Shown here: one piece after another, positions 20,140 to 28,722 of the stretch
Layout: every line of letters begins with the position of its first letter
Position numbering within the stretch: the first letter of the stretch is position 1
Notes under the pieces: generated by a model
Seen by the model: the letters and a program-made list of their open reading frames with translations, nothing else
What the model was told of the DNA's origin: nothing
The model's database searches: none
Position numbers and translations under genes: made by a program
Assembly: GCF_000832305.1 (NCBI RefSeq)
Contig: NZ_CP010537.1
Coordinates: forward strand, 1,488,001-1,552,000
Length of the DNA stretch: 64,000 nt
Source: Cupriavidus basilensis
Lineage (GTDB): Bacteria > Pseudomonadota > Gammaproteobacteria > Burkholderiales > Burkholderiaceae
Direction: 5' to 3'

Positions 20140-20192
20140 TTGACTCTTTGGCGAATAAGCTTATGATGCGTCCAATTGCTGCATTGCAGCAA
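20140..20192 (+). promoter_or_regulatory. phasin promoter with downstream palindrome
   Basis: TTGACT (20140-20145) and TATGAT (20162-20167), with a 16-base spacer, form a good sigma-70 promoter about 90 bases before the phasin start. Just downstream TTGCTGCATTGCAGCAA (20176-20192) has 8-base arms around one base. TGC/GCA-rich palindromes are bound by PhaR repressors of phasin genes in other PHA producers, so this is a likely PhaR-type operator overlapping the transcription start. Confidence 0.6.
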
Positions 20193-20255
20193 AACGATGA
20201 TGCCGCTCACGGAACCTTCTTCGACAGCGTTGGATCATCTCCAGGAGACTACTTC

Positions 20256-20759
20256 ATGGCACATCCCACCCAAGCTCAATTCTTCGGCGTCCAGCAAGCA
20301 AACCTGGACCTGTTCCTCGCCTTGGTCGGCCCCCTGGCCCGTGGCGCGGAAAAAATCAGCGCGCTGAACATGCAGGCCGTCAAGACCAGCCTGGCGGATA
20401 CCACGAACTACGTCCGCGAATCCAGCCAGCAGCCGGTTGGCGCTGGCATGTCCGGCCTCAAGCCGGAACTGGCCAACGGGTTTGCCCAGAAGATGAACGC
20501 CTATGCCGGCCACATGAACGAGATCTTCGCCAGCACCGGCGCCGAGTTCGCGCAGGAAGCCCAGCGCCAGATGAGCACCTACGCCGCGCAGGCGCAGGAA
20601 GCCATGGCGTCGTTCGGCCAGAACCTCATGTCGAACGCCGGTGGCGCGTTCCCGGCTGCCGGCGCAAGCGCGCCGAGCTGGGTGGCGGCCTACGAAACGG
20701 CCATGAAGCCGATGCGCGACGCCTTCGAGAAGGTCATGCCCGCCACGGCTGCCAAGTAA
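20256..20759 (+). CDS. phaP: phasin (PHA granule-associated protein)
   Basis: The 167-residue, mostly helical, amphipathic protein matches the Burkholderiales phasin family: FGVQQANLDLFLALVGPLARGAEKISALNMQAVKTSLADT at the N-terminus and a C-terminal MKPMRDAFEKV segment. Phasins coat polyhydroxyalkanoate granules and control their size. The start at 20256 has AGGAG 8 bases upstream and is preferred to the much longer open frame beginning near 19929. It is monocistronic between its own promoter and a strong terminator. Confidence 0.9.
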   Translation: MAHPTQAQFFGVQQANLDLFLALVGPLARGAEKISALNMQAVKTSLADTTNYVRESSQQPVGAGMSGLKPELANGFAQKMNAYAGHMNEIFASTGAEFAQEAQRQMSTYAAQAQEAMASFGQNLMSNAGGAFPAAGASAPSWVAAYETAMKPMRDAFEKVMPATAAK

Positions 20760-20798
20760 GGCGGCACCGCTGGCCGCTGCGAAGCCAAAGCCAGTAGC

Positions 20799-20832
20799 AA
20801 AAAAACTGCGCCCATGTGGCGCAGTTTTTTTT
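20799..20832. terminator. bidirectional rho-independent terminator
   Basis: A tract of A residues, the stem CTGCGCC/GGCGCAG with loop CATGT, and a tract of T residues form an intrinsic terminator readable from both strands. It would end phasin transcription and, from the other side, the uracil-DNA glycosylase transcript. Confidence 0.88.
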
Positions 20833-20913
20833 GCGGAGTACATGCCCGACGGTTCGATTCGGTAGCTCTGGATGGCCGAGGCGCATCTCGCCGAGGCCTG
20901 AGCCAAGCCCGCG

Positions 20914-21558
20914 TCAGCCAGCGGGTGATGCCAGGAGAATGGCCTCCACGCGCTGGCGCAGCACCGGCAGCAAGTCCCGCGCAAACCAGTCGTTGTGCTT
21001 GAACCAGCCCTGGTTGCGCGGCGATGGGTGCGGCAGCGGAATAAAGCGCGGCCCATGCGCGCCAAAGCCGGCCACGGTAGGCGTCACGCCACCGCGCGCC
21101 GCCGCTCCCAGGAAACGCCGCTGCGCATACTGCCCGACCAGCAAGGTCAGCTCGATCTCCGGCAGGCACGCCAGCAGCGCATCCATCCACAATGGCGCGC
21201 ACTCCTTGCGCGGCGGCAGGTCGCCGCTGGCGCCACGGCCCGGATAGCACAGGCCCATCGGGATGATGGCAATGCGCGTGGCATCGTAGAACACCGTCTT
21301 GTCCACGCCCATCCACGCACGCAGCCGGTCACCGCTGGGGTCGTCCCAAGGAATGCCGCTGGCGTGCACGCGCGTGCCGGGCGCCTGGCCGACAATCAGG
21401 ATGCGCGCCGTGGCGGCGGCTTGTACCACCGGGCGGGGACCAAGCGGGAGGTGCGCTTCACAAAGACGGCAGGCACGGACCTGGGTCAGCAGGGTGTCGA
21501 GGCCGGTCTTGTCCTCGTCGCCTGCGGCGCAGGCAGCGACGGGCAGGGCGTGTTTCAT
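20914..21558 (-). CDS. uracil-DNA glycosylase-family protein
   Basis: The 214-residue protein has the UDG fold motifs GQAPG (57-61), the DPSGDRLRAWMG segment and the C-terminal HPSPRNQGWF. Two N-terminal cysteines (CRLC) could bind a metal or an iron-sulphur cluster with others, as in the family-4-like group. It probably removes uracil or acts as a related nucleic-acid-binding member. Its ATG overlaps the end of a ParD-like remnant. Confidence 0.83.
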   Translation of the reverse strand: MKHALPVAACAAGDEDKTGLDTLLTQVRACRLCEAHLPLGPRPVVQAAATARILIVGQAPGTRVHASGIPWDDPSGDRLRAWMGVDKTVFYDATRIAIIPMGLCYPGRGASGDLPPRKECAPLWMDALLACLPEIELTLLVGQYAQRRFLGAAARGGVTPTVAGFGAHGPRFIPLPHPSPRNQGWFKHNDWFARDLLPVLRQRVEAILLASPAG

Positions 21559-21644
21559 GGCAGGCTGCGGACCGGGTCAGTGGTATCGACCGGTTCGTCG
21601 ACAACCCGCTTCAGCGCGTCCGGAAGAGATATGTTCATTGCCAT
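21555..21644 (-). pseudogene. ParD-like antitoxin N-terminal remnant
   Basis: Only 29 residues remain. MNISLPDALKRVVDEPV closely resembles the ribbon strand and first helix of ParD/CopG antitoxins (MNISLPDALK.FVDE type), after which the reading frame runs into unrelated sequence and stops at the UDG start. No ParE toxin is visible beside it. It is probably a relic of a toxin-antitoxin module. Confidence 0.5.
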
Positions 21645-21814
21645 TGTGCCCATGGCGCCCAGTGTAGGCACTTTGGCAATGTTCCCCAAGCCAGGCGATC
21701 GAGCGCGTGATGCGCCAGGAAGGCAGTTTGCCGGTTGTGGATTTTCAGGCGCTTTGCCAGGTGGACCGCACCGAAGCACGGCCACCTGCATTACCGTTTC
21801 CAATCCGCTTCCAA

Positions 21815-22888
21815 TCAGAAGCGGTGACGCATGCCCACGCCAAAGCTGTCGCCGTGCGACTGGTCGCTCAGCTTGTCATAGAAGTACGCGGCATACACGT
21901 CGGTGCGCTTGGACAGGTTGTAGTCGTAAGCGAGGCCGGCCGTGTTGCGCTTGAAGTCCGCGACACTGTTCTTGGTCTTGTCGTACGCATAGGAGACCAG
22001 CACGTTGCCGTTGCCCACCGGGATCGAAGCGCCAACCTGGCCGTTGGTGTGCTTGAGGTCGCCGGTGGCGTTGTTGACGTCGCTCTTGATGTACTGGCCC
22101 TGCGCGAACAGCTTGACCACCTTGAAGTCGTAGCTCACGCCGACCTGCACGGCGTTCTGCTTGTCGAAGCCGGCCAGCGCCGTGGGCGCGGTCACGTCTC
22201 CCGGGGTGCTGTTGAACTTGACCTGCTGGAAGGCGACGGTGGCGCCGAAGTTGCCGTTGAAGTAGAGCACGTTGCCGCCCCACTTGTTCTTGCCGACACT
22301 GCCTGCCTGCTCGCCGAACGAGTAGATCGCGTTGGCGCTCAGGCCGCCAAAGATCGGCGTGGAGTACACCAGCGAGTTGCTCCAGCCCGAGTCGCCGATG
22401 ATGCCCGGGTCATAGACGCGGCCATTGCTGGCCGAGAAGTAGGTGTGGAAGATCGCCGGCGAGAACACATAGGAGTCCACCAGCGGGTTGAACAGGATGG
22501 TCGAGATGAAGTAGGGCGTGGTGTTGCGCCCGAGCTTCACCGTGCCAAGCGTCGCGCTCTGCAGGCCGACAAAGGCGTTGCGGGTGAACAGCGCGTCGCC
22601 GTCGAAGCGGCCTTGCTTGCCGGTGTCCGGGCGCAGGAAGCCGTTCAGGTCGAAGATCGCCTTCAGGCCGGTGCCAAGATCCTCGGTGCCCTTGATGCCG
22701 AAGTACGAGGTTTGCATGCCGCCGCTGTTGACGCCGTAGGCGCGGTCCGCGCCGCCGGCTTTGGTGGCGCCGACATAGGCATCAACCATCCCGTAAAGCG
22801 TGACGCTGGATTGCGCCATGGCGTTGCCGCAGATCAAGGCTGCTGCCATGACCGCCAGTTTCACGACCGGCTTGAAATTGTGTTGCAT
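21815..22888 (-). CDS. outer-membrane porin (Burkholderiales type)
   Basis: The 357-residue trimeric-porin-like protein has a signal peptide ending at AMA-QSS, the N-terminal strand QSSVTLYGMVDAYVG, the conserved SYFGIKGTEDLG...KAIFDLNGFL region and a terminal strand ending in phenylalanine (GVGMRHRF) for BAM recognition. GGAGG about 8 bases upstream supports the start at 22888. It allows passive diffusion of small solutes across the outer membrane. Confidence 0.92.
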   Translation of the reverse strand: MQHNFKPVVKLAVMAAALICGNAMAQSSVTLYGMVDAYVGATKAGGADRAYGVNSGGMQTSYFGIKGTEDLGTGLKAIFDLNGFLRPDTGKQGRFDGDALFTRNAFVGLQSATLGTVKLGRNTTPYFISTILFNPLVDSYVFSPAIFHTYFSASNGRVYDPGIIGDSGWSNSLVYSTPIFGGLSANAIYSFGEQAGSVGKNKWGGNVLYFNGNFGATVAFQQVKFNSTPGDVTAPTALAGFDKQNAVQVGVSYDFKVVKLFAQGQYIKSDVNNATGDLKHTNGQVGASIPVGNGNVLVSYAYDKTKNSVADFKRNTAGLAYDYNLSKRTDVYAAYFYDKLSDQSHGDSFGVGMRHRF

Positions 22889-23042
22889 AAAGACGACCTC
22901 CGTGGTTGACCCGTTTTCTATCGTTGCTGGCTCTGTCGCATTCACTGGGCACGACAACACCCCTCCGGGGGGGCAAGCCCCGGCTATCTAAAAAAGCGTG
23001 CTCTTGGAATGGGAATGGCAGGCGCGGGATGGCGCCGGCACA

Positions 23043-23198
23043 CTAGCGCTGCTGGCTCATGCTTGCTGCCAACTCACGTGCGCAGTGAAAGGCGATGCTG
23101 GCCACGGCGACGTCGTTGCCCGCCAGCGCCCGGGCATGGGCATGGGCATCGACGGCAGCTTCCACCTTTGCGAGGATGGCGGGATCGTTGATTCTCAT
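23043..23198 (-). pseudogene. truncated HpxZ/AtzH-like (SnoaL-fold) gene
   Basis: The 51-residue frame begins MRINDPAILAKVEAAVDAH and continues LAGNDVAV, which resembles the start of HpxZ/AtzH-like proteins (DUF3225 type, about 125 residues). The rest, ASIAFHCARELAASMSQQR, does not match and ends early. It looks like a 5' fragment kept with its upstream region. That upstream region is duplicated near 25.7 kb. Confidence 0.45.
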
Positions 23199-23259
23199 CT
23201 TGCTTTCGTGGGTATCCGGGCCAGCCCGGTAATGTTGCTTAGCATGACTGCGATGGATG

Positions 23260-23333
23260 CAGTTTGCGGCAAATCGATTGCATACAACCAGCACTTATTT
23301 CTTCTCATGGCGCACGCAATTTGTGTGCGCTCG
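23260..23333 (-). promoter_or_regulatory. duplicated upstream element, copy A
   Basis: This stretch upstream of the HpxZ-like remnant aligns over its whole length, with roughly three-quarters of bases identical and one single-base gap, to 25638-25710 upstream of the FAD monooxygenase. On the minus strand it includes the inverted repeat GCGCAC-N9-GTGCGC and a conserved GTGCTGGTTG segment. It is probably a shared promoter/operator, perhaps for the LysR regulator encoded between the copies. Confidence 0.55.
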
Positions 23334-23375
23334 CTGTTGCATGTGCCGGCTCGCCATGCAAGTCCCGGCCACGCA

Positions 23376-24299
23376 TCAGGCGGCCTCGGCCAACGGCTGG
23401 TGCAGGCCGGTCAGCGCGGCCTTCAGGTGCTCGGCAAATGCCGCCGCCGCGGGCGGCAGGCTGCGGCCCTTGCGGGCCCCCAGCACCAGCCGCCCGCCGC
23501 ACAGCTCGGGGTCGGACAGCGGCACGGCAATCAGCGTGCCCTGGCGCGTCTCGCGCAGCGTGCCAGCCTGGAACTGGAAGCAGATCGCGCCGGTCTGGCG
23601 CGCAAAGCTCTTCAGCATCTCCACCGTGGTGGCTTCCAGCATCACCCGCAGCGACAAGCGGTTGCGCGCGCAGATCGCCTCGATCAGCCGCCGGCTGCCA
23701 AAGCTCTCTGGCCCGAGGGCCACGGGATAGGGCTGGCAGTCGGATAAACGCAACGTGCGCCGGCTCGCCAGCGGATGGTCCGGGCGCATCATCGCGCAGA
23801 AGGGCTGCGCGGACACCGCCAACTCGTGCAGGAAGGTGGTCGGGGGCGGGTCGTGCGCCAGCAGCAGGTCGGCCTCGTCCTCCTTGAGCGCGGCCAGCAG
23901 GTCGCCCGAGTTGCCCACCGCCACGCGAAACTGCACGCCGCGGTGGGTGGACTGGTAGCGGCCGATGACTTCAGGCAGGAAATCGGTGGCGACGGACTCG
24001 ACCGTCGCCATGCGCACGGTGCCCCGCACCAGCCCGCGCAGCTGCTCCATCTGCGCGGCGGCCGAATCCAGGTCCGCAAGGCTGCGGCGCACGGTAGCGA
24101 TCAACACCTCGCCAGCGGCGGTCAGCCGCACGCCGCGGGGCAGGCGCTCGAACAGCGCCGTGCCGATCTCCTGCTCCACCTCCAGAATCTTCCGGTTGAG
24201 CGCGGTGGAGGCAACGTGGAGTTGCTCGGCGGCCTTGCGGATAGACCCAACGCGGGCCACGGCGTCAAGATAGAGATAAAGGCGGGGCGGGTGGAGCAT
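23376..24299 (-). CDS. LysR-family transcriptional regulator
   Basis: The 307-residue regulator has a LysR winged helix (residues 5-64: GSIRKAAEQLHVASTALNRKILEVEQEIGTALFER) and a periplasmic-binding-protein-like effector domain (about 90-300). It is co-directional with the FAD monooxygenase upstream, separated by a 69-base gap containing a hairpin. Two related upstream elements flank it, at 23260 and 25638, which suggests it controls both neighbours. Confidence 0.9.
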   Translation of the reverse strand: MLHPPRLYLYLDAVARVGSIRKAAEQLHVASTALNRKILEVEQEIGTALFERLPRGVRLTAAGEVLIATVRRSLADLDSAAAQMEQLRGLVRGTVRMATVESVATDFLPEVIGRYQSTHRGVQFRVAVGNSGDLLAALKEDEADLLLAHDPPPTTFLHELAVSAQPFCAMMRPDHPLASRRTLRLSDCQPYPVALGPESFGSRRLIEAICARNRLSLRVMLEATTVEMLKSFARQTGAICFQFQAGTLRETRQGTLIAVPLSDPELCGGRLVLGARKGRSLPPAAAAFAEHLKAALTGLHQPLAEAA

Positions 24300-24317
24300 G
24301 GCGGGGGGCGCTCAGGC

Positions 24318-24346
24318 GCTAGTGAGAACGATCCGCTCTCACTAGC
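24318..24346. promoter_or_regulatory. perfect 10-bp inverted repeat
   Basis: GCTAGTGAGA and TCTCACTAGC flank a 9-base loop in the short gap between the LysR gene start and the FAD monooxygenase stop. Without a T-tract it is a weak terminator candidate, and it could be an operator for lysR autoregulation. Confidence 0.6.
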
Positions 24347-24368
24347 AAGGATCGTGCGCGCGCCGACG

Positions 24369-25631
24369 CTACGCGGGCAGCCCGGTTCCGGTGACAGGAC
24401 CAACGCCAACGTCTGGGCCGCCGTGGCGGGGCAAGGCGACCTGGCAGTAGAGCTGGCGCAGCGCGCCCAGCGCCGACGCCCGGTCCTGCTCCGTGGCATC
24501 GCCCAGCATGAGGCCGGCGGCGTGCGGGGCCACCGACATCACAAAGCGCAGGCGTTCGAGCCGGGCCGCTTCAAACGCGGTCAGCCAGGCACGCGGGCTG
24601 GTCTCGCCGCCGGCCAGCGAAGTGGCAATCAGCTCGGCGGCGCTGCAGGCATCCTCGATGGCCTGCGCCACGCCCTGGCCAAGCGGTGGCGCCATGGCAT
24701 GGGCGCTGTCGCCCAGGTACATCACCTGGGCGTGCGGCTCGGCAAAGCGGATGCCGCACGCCTGCATGCGGTACCAGCAGATGGCATCCCCATTGGCGCA
24801 GAGCGCATCGATCAGCCAGCCTGCCTGCGGCCCCGGCCTGGCGTGCGCGGGCGTGTAGGCGGCGCGCAGCGCCTGCGGGCCAATGCCCGCGTGAAGCGTG
24901 TTGTCGCCGGGGGCCGGCGGCAGGCTGCCGGCGATATTGATCTGCCCGTGCGGCAAGCGGAAGGCCAGCAGGCGGTTAGGGCCGTTGCACCATTGCTCGT
25001 AATCGTCGATCCGGCCGGCGCCGGCGTCCGGCACCAGGAGGCGGAACAGCAGAGCCCCAAGCTGGTGCATTCGGGGCTGGCTGTCAAACGCGCTGCGGGT
25101 GGGCGAGTCACGGCCATCGGCCGCGATCAGCAGGTCGATGTCGTCAAGCCGGTGTCGCTGGCCATGCTGTTCCCAGACGACGTAGCTGCGTGCCGGATCC
25201 TGCCGGCTGGCGCCGCACGCCAGCAGCTTGCAACGGTAACGCACGGTGTTGCCGGCGGCCTGGCGCAGCACGCGGTACAGCGTGTCGCGCAGGATGCGCA
25301 CGCCGCCATGGTCCGCCACGCGCGTGAGCGGCAGGTCCAGCAGCACCTCGCCGCTGCACAGCGACACGCGCCAGTGATCCCAGGGCAGGCCGGCCTCGCC
25401 GATGGCGCTGGCCAGCAGCGGGTCGCGCATGTGCAAGGCCTTGATGGCGTTGGGGCCGATCACCAGCCCGGCGCTAGCGCGGTCATCTGGTGCAACCTGC
25501 TCCAGGCAGGTGACTTCCAGCCCGGCTTGCATGGCCAGCGCGCGGGCCATGATGCTGCCGGCCACGCCGGCGCCGACGATGACAATGCGTTTGGTGGGGA
25601 TCGTGGGGACCCTGGGCGTCATGAGCGTCAT
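24369..25631 (-). CDS. FAD-dependent aromatic-type monooxygenase
   Basis: The 420-residue flavoprotein has the dinucleotide fold VGAGVAGSIMARAL (about 18-31), the LLIAADGRDSPTRS motif and the FAD ribityl motif YLGDSAHAMAPPLGQG. This is the group of 6-hydroxynicotinate or salicylate-type hydroxylases. ATGs at 25631 and 25622 are both possible because neither has a clear ribosome site. A promoter-like element at 25638-25710 lies directly upstream. The aromatic substrate is unknown. Confidence 0.85.
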   Translation of the reverse strand: MTLMTPRVPTIPTKRIVIVGAGVAGSIMARALAMQAGLEVTCLEQVAPDDRASAGLVIGPNAIKALHMRDPLLASAIGEAGLPWDHWRVSLCSGEVLLDLPLTRVADHGGVRILRDTLYRVLRQAAGNTVRYRCKLLACGASRQDPARSYVVWEQHGQRHRLDDIDLLIAADGRDSPTRSAFDSQPRMHQLGALLFRLLVPDAGAGRIDDYEQWCNGPNRLLAFRLPHGQINIAGSLPPAPGDNTLHAGIGPQALRAAYTPAHARPGPQAGWLIDALCANGDAICWYRMQACGIRFAEPHAQVMYLGDSAHAMAPPLGQGVAQAIEDACSAAELIATSLAGGETSPRAWLTAFEAARLERLRFVMSVAPHAAGLMLGDATEQDRASALGALRQLYCQVALPRHGGPDVGVGPVTGTGLPA

Positions 25632-25637
25632 GGGCGC

Positions 25638-25710
25638 CAGTTTGCGCAAATGGACTGCACGCAACCAGCACCGAATTGGTCTCATGGCGAGCGCGCATTG
25701 TGTGCGCTCG
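25638..25710 (-). promoter_or_regulatory. duplicated upstream element, copy B
   Basis: This element is homologous to 23260-23333 and sits directly upstream of the FAD monooxygenase start. Its minus-strand inverted repeat AGCGC-N7-GCGCT occupies the same place as the palindrome in copy A. Conservation of the palindrome and the central GTGCTGGTTG while other bases vary suggests a protein-binding role. Confidence 0.55.
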
Positions 25711-25761
25711 GCGCGGAGAAGCCATCAGCCAGAAACCGCCCCCGCCGAGACTGCTCCCGGC

Positions 25762-26847
25762 TTAAGGCACGACCGACAAGAACAAGTACGCCGCCAGGAT
25801 GACCAGGTGCACCACGCCCTGCAGCATGGTGGTGCGGCCCGAGTGCAGCGTGAGCGTGCTGACCAGCAAGGTCAGTGCAAGCAGCACGGTTTCCGTCGCG
25901 CCCAGGCCCAGCGTCAGCGGCTTGCCAACCGCGATGAAGACCGCGGCCACGGTGGGGATGGTCAGCCCGATGCTGGCCAGCGCCGAGCCCAGCGCCAGGT
26001 TCATGCTGGTCTGCAGGCGGTCGGCACGCGCAGCGCGCAGCGCGGCCAGCCCCTCGGGCAACAGCACCAGCGCGGCAATCACGATGCCAACCACGGCCGG
26101 CGGGGCGCCGGCACTCGCTACCGCCGCTTCCACCGTGGGTGAAAGCAGCTTGGCCAGGCCGACCACCGCCACCAGGCACACCAGCAGCATGCCGCCGCTG
26201 GCAAGCGCGATCTTCGCGGGCGGGGGCGGGGCATGGACGCTTTCGTCGGAGGTGCCTTCCACCAGGAAGTAGTCCCGATGGCGCACGGTTTGCACAAAGA
26301 CAAAGCTGCCATAGAGCACCAGCGAGGCAATGCCCGCAAAGGCCAGCTGCGACTGCGACAGCATCGGCCCGGGGATCGCGCTGGTGTAGTTGGGCAACAC
26401 CATGGTGAGCACGGCAAGCGCGGCCAGCACGGCCAGCGCGGCGGTGGCGCCCGGCGCCTGGAAAGCCTGCTCGCGATGGCGCAGGCCACCCACCAGCAGG
26501 CAGATCCCCACGATGCCGTTGCACACCAGCATGGCCGCGGCAAACACGGTGTCGCGCGCCAGCCCGGCCTTTTCGGGGCCCGCGGACAACATCACCGAGA
26601 CGATCAGCGCCACTTCGATCACGGTCACGGCAATTGCCAGCACCAGCGTGCCAAAGGGCTCGCCCACTTTATGCGCGACCACCTCGGCATGGTGCACCGC
26701 TGCAAATACCGAGCCCGCCAGGGCCAGGCCGGCCAGCACCAGCAGCAGCGCCTGGCCGGGCACTGCCATGCCTGCCCCGAGGATGGCCCAGGCTGCCAGC
26801 GGCAGCCATAAGGTCCAGGCAGGCAATTTATTCGACGTCAACGGCAT
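25762..26847 (-). CDS. chaA: calcium/proton antiporter ChaA-like
   Basis: The 361-residue membrane protein has about eleven hydrophobic segments and the two CaCA-type alpha-repeat motifs: GEPFGTLVLAIAVTVIEVALI near residue 62 and IVIAALVLLPEGLAALRAA near 255, each with a conserved acidic residue. It should exchange Ca2+ (or Na+/K+) for protons at the inner membrane. It is divergent from the OsmC gene. Confidence 0.88.
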   Translation of the reverse strand: MPLTSNKLPAWTLWLPLAAWAILGAGMAVPGQALLLVLAGLALAGSVFAAVHHAEVVAHKVGEPFGTLVLAIAVTVIEVALIVSVMLSAGPEKAGLARDTVFAAAMLVCNGIVGICLLVGGLRHREQAFQAPGATAALAVLAALAVLTMVLPNYTSAIPGPMLSQSQLAFAGIASLVLYGSFVFVQTVRHRDYFLVEGTSDESVHAPPPPAKIALASGGMLLVCLVAVVGLAKLLSPTVEAAVASAGAPPAVVGIVIAALVLLPEGLAALRAARADRLQTSMNLALGSALASIGLTIPTVAAVFIAVGKPLTLGLGATETVLLALTLLVSTLTLHSGRTTMLQGVVHLVILAAYLFLSVVP

Positions 26848-27282
26848 CCGTTCTCCCTTTTATGTTCAATGAAATGCGTGGATTCAGCTTGGTAGTGATG
26901 GGCAAAGCACGTCAGGACTGACGGGAAAGTGCCGTCCTCGGCGGGCTTGCTGGCTGTTTTCCCCTTGGCGTCCTATTGTGGTTCAGCTTGGGGGGCGGCA
27001 ATCCGCTCTGGCGGCAACTCGCATGTAAGGCAGTCGCACCGGGGATTCAGTTCCATGGAATTCGCTTAAATTGAATGGAATTGATGTCTTGTTTGCTGGA
27101 ATTGCCCGTGATTTCGCGTTTTTTTCTGTGATCCGGAACCCCTGCGCGCCATGCGCCGTGAACCCGGCCGGCCATTCTAGCGTCGCACCATGGCAGTACC
27201 TGCATTTCCGGGCGCGCCGCAAGCGTCCCTTTACCAGCGCGGCGAACACCGCGCCTTTCCCTTTCGACGATGGAGAACGCTC
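26848..27282. other. divergent intergenic region chaA-osmC
   Basis: No gene is supported in these 435 bases. A perfect palindrome TTCCATGGAA lies at 27051-27060, followed by an AT-richer stretch (27061-27110) that could contain the osmC promoter. No clear -35/-10 pair was chosen. Confidence 0.5.
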
Positions 27283-27708
27283 ATGAAAAAGTACGGATCG
27301 GCCAAGTGGCAAGGCGGCATCAAGGACGGCCAGGGCAGCATCTCGGCAGAGAGCGGCGTGCTCAAGGATGCGCCCTACGGTTTCAAGGCCCGCTTCGAAG
27401 GCGGCCCCGGCACCAATCCCGAGGAACTCATCGGGGCGGCTCATGCGGGATGCTTCTCCATGGCGCTGTCCCTGATCCTGGGCGAGGCCGGGATGGTCGC
27501 CCAGAGCATTGCCACCAAGGCCACGGTCACGCTCGACAAGGACGGCGCCGGTTTCACCATCACCGCCGTGCACCTGGACGTGACAGTGCGCGTGCCCGGG
27601 GCCGACCAGGCGGCGGTCGAGCAATGCCTGCAAGGGGCCAAAGCCGGCTGCCCGGTGTCCAAGCTGCTAAAGGCGGAGATCACCATGGATGCCAAGGTGG
27701 AAACCTGA
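27283..27708 (+). CDS. OsmC-family peroxiredoxin
   Basis: The 141-residue protein matches OsmC: the NPEELIGAAHAGCFSMAL helix with the peroxidatic cysteine and the AGCPVSKLL motif with the second cysteine. It reduces organic hydroperoxides in the cytoplasm. GGAG about 7 bases upstream of the ATG supports the start at 27283 over the longer frame. It stands alone on the + strand. Confidence 0.92.
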   Translation: MKKYGSAKWQGGIKDGQGSISAESGVLKDAPYGFKARFEGGPGTNPEELIGAAHAGCFSMALSLILGEAGMVAQSIATKATVTLDKDGAGFTITAVHLDVTVRVPGADQAAVEQCLQGAKAGCPVSKLLKAEITMDAKVET

Positions 27709-27921
27709 CCGGGCCACGGCGGGCGCCGGCCCCGGACCCGGCGTCCGGCCAGTAGGCTGATCGGCCGATAGGCCAACAGGCCAATAGGTCGGGCGCGGCC
27801 ATCCTGGCTACCTATAATGAAGATTCGCCGTCCCGCGCCGCACCTGGCACGAGACCGCGCGGGCGTTCAATGGACTGAACGCGTCTCCTATATCCAGACC
27901 TTCCAAGATAAGGCAGACATC

Positions 27922-28653
27922 ATGCATAGCAGTGAAGCAGTCCTGACTCAGGCTAGGGCGGCCATCGCCCACGTGCCTTTCCACAGCCATCCCATCCATC
28001 CCACCATCCACCTGCGCCTGAGCGACGGCGCGCTGATTCTCGAAGGCGAAGTCCCCGATATTGTCGACAAGAGCCGCGTTGCCGCGTCGGTACGCCGTGT
28101 CGACGGCGTGTCCGCCGTGATCGATCACCTGCGCGTTACCGATGGCGGCGCGGCGGTAGGCGACGGCGAGCTGCGCAATGCCATCTGCGTACGGTTGCTG
28201 CAGGCGATCGATTTTCGCAATTGCCGCATCTGCGCGCATGCCAAGGGGAGGATCGAACCCGTGCGCGAAGCCGTTGGCGAGTCCAGCGGAGAGATCGCCA
28301 TCGAAGTCATCGACGGCGTGGTGACCCTGCGCGGCCACGTGATCAGCCTGTCGCACATGCGCCTGGCCGGTGTGCTGGCGTGGTGGTCGCCAGGTTGCCG
28401 CTGCGTGGTCAACGAGCTGGTGGTGGCCCCGGCCGAAGCCGACCGCGACGACGAAGTCACGGAAGCGCTGAAGCTGGTGCTGGAGACCGACCAGTTCGTC
28501 GATGCAGACCGCATCCGCGTGCAGACCAAGGACCGCGTCGTCACGCTCGAAGGCTACGCCACCACCGAGGCCGCCAAACGCCAGGCCGAGCGCGATGCCT
28601 GGTACGTGCATGGGGTCGAGGACGTGGTCAACCGCATCGAGCTGAGCAACTGA
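27922..28653 (+). CDS. triple BON-domain protein
   Basis: The 243-residue protein is built from three BON-like repeats of about 70 residues, each ending in a strand such as GALILEGEVPDIVDKSRVAASVRRVDGV, GVVTLRGHVISLSHM or RVVTLEGYATTEAAKRQAERDAWYVHGVEDVVN. BON domains bind phospholipid or are found in osmotic-shock proteins. No signal peptide is evident. The start at 27922 has AAGG 8 bases upstream; a longer frame from 27817 is less likely. Confidence 0.82.
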   Translation: MHSSEAVLTQARAAIAHVPFHSHPIHPTIHLRLSDGALILEGEVPDIVDKSRVAASVRRVDGVSAVIDHLRVTDGGAAVGDGELRNAICVRLLQAIDFRNCRICAHAKGRIEPVREAVGESSGEIAIEVIDGVVTLRGHVISLSHMRLAGVLAWWSPGCRCVVNELVVAPAEADRDDEVTEALKLVLETDQFVDADRIRVQTKDRVVTLEGYATTEAAKRQAERDAWYVHGVEDVVNRIELSN

Positions 28654-28675
28654 GCGCCACTGCCAACCTCGCTTC

Positions 28676-28707
28676 GCAGGTTTGCAGGTTCGCAGGTTCG
28701 CAGACTC
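28676..28707. repeat. 8-bp tandem repeat (GCAGGTTC-like x4)
   Basis: Four head-to-tail 8-base units (GCAGGTTT, GCAGGTTC twice, GCAGACTC) lie in the short gap between two convergent genes. This is a simple sequence repeat with no assigned role. Confidence 0.8.
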
Positions 28708-28722
28708 AATCGCCGGATCGGA

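Noticed and set aside
19652..20210. Several frames in the region before the phasin
   Set aside because: Proline/arginine-rich on both strands with no ribosome site. The phasin promoter and start downstream explain the only real gene.
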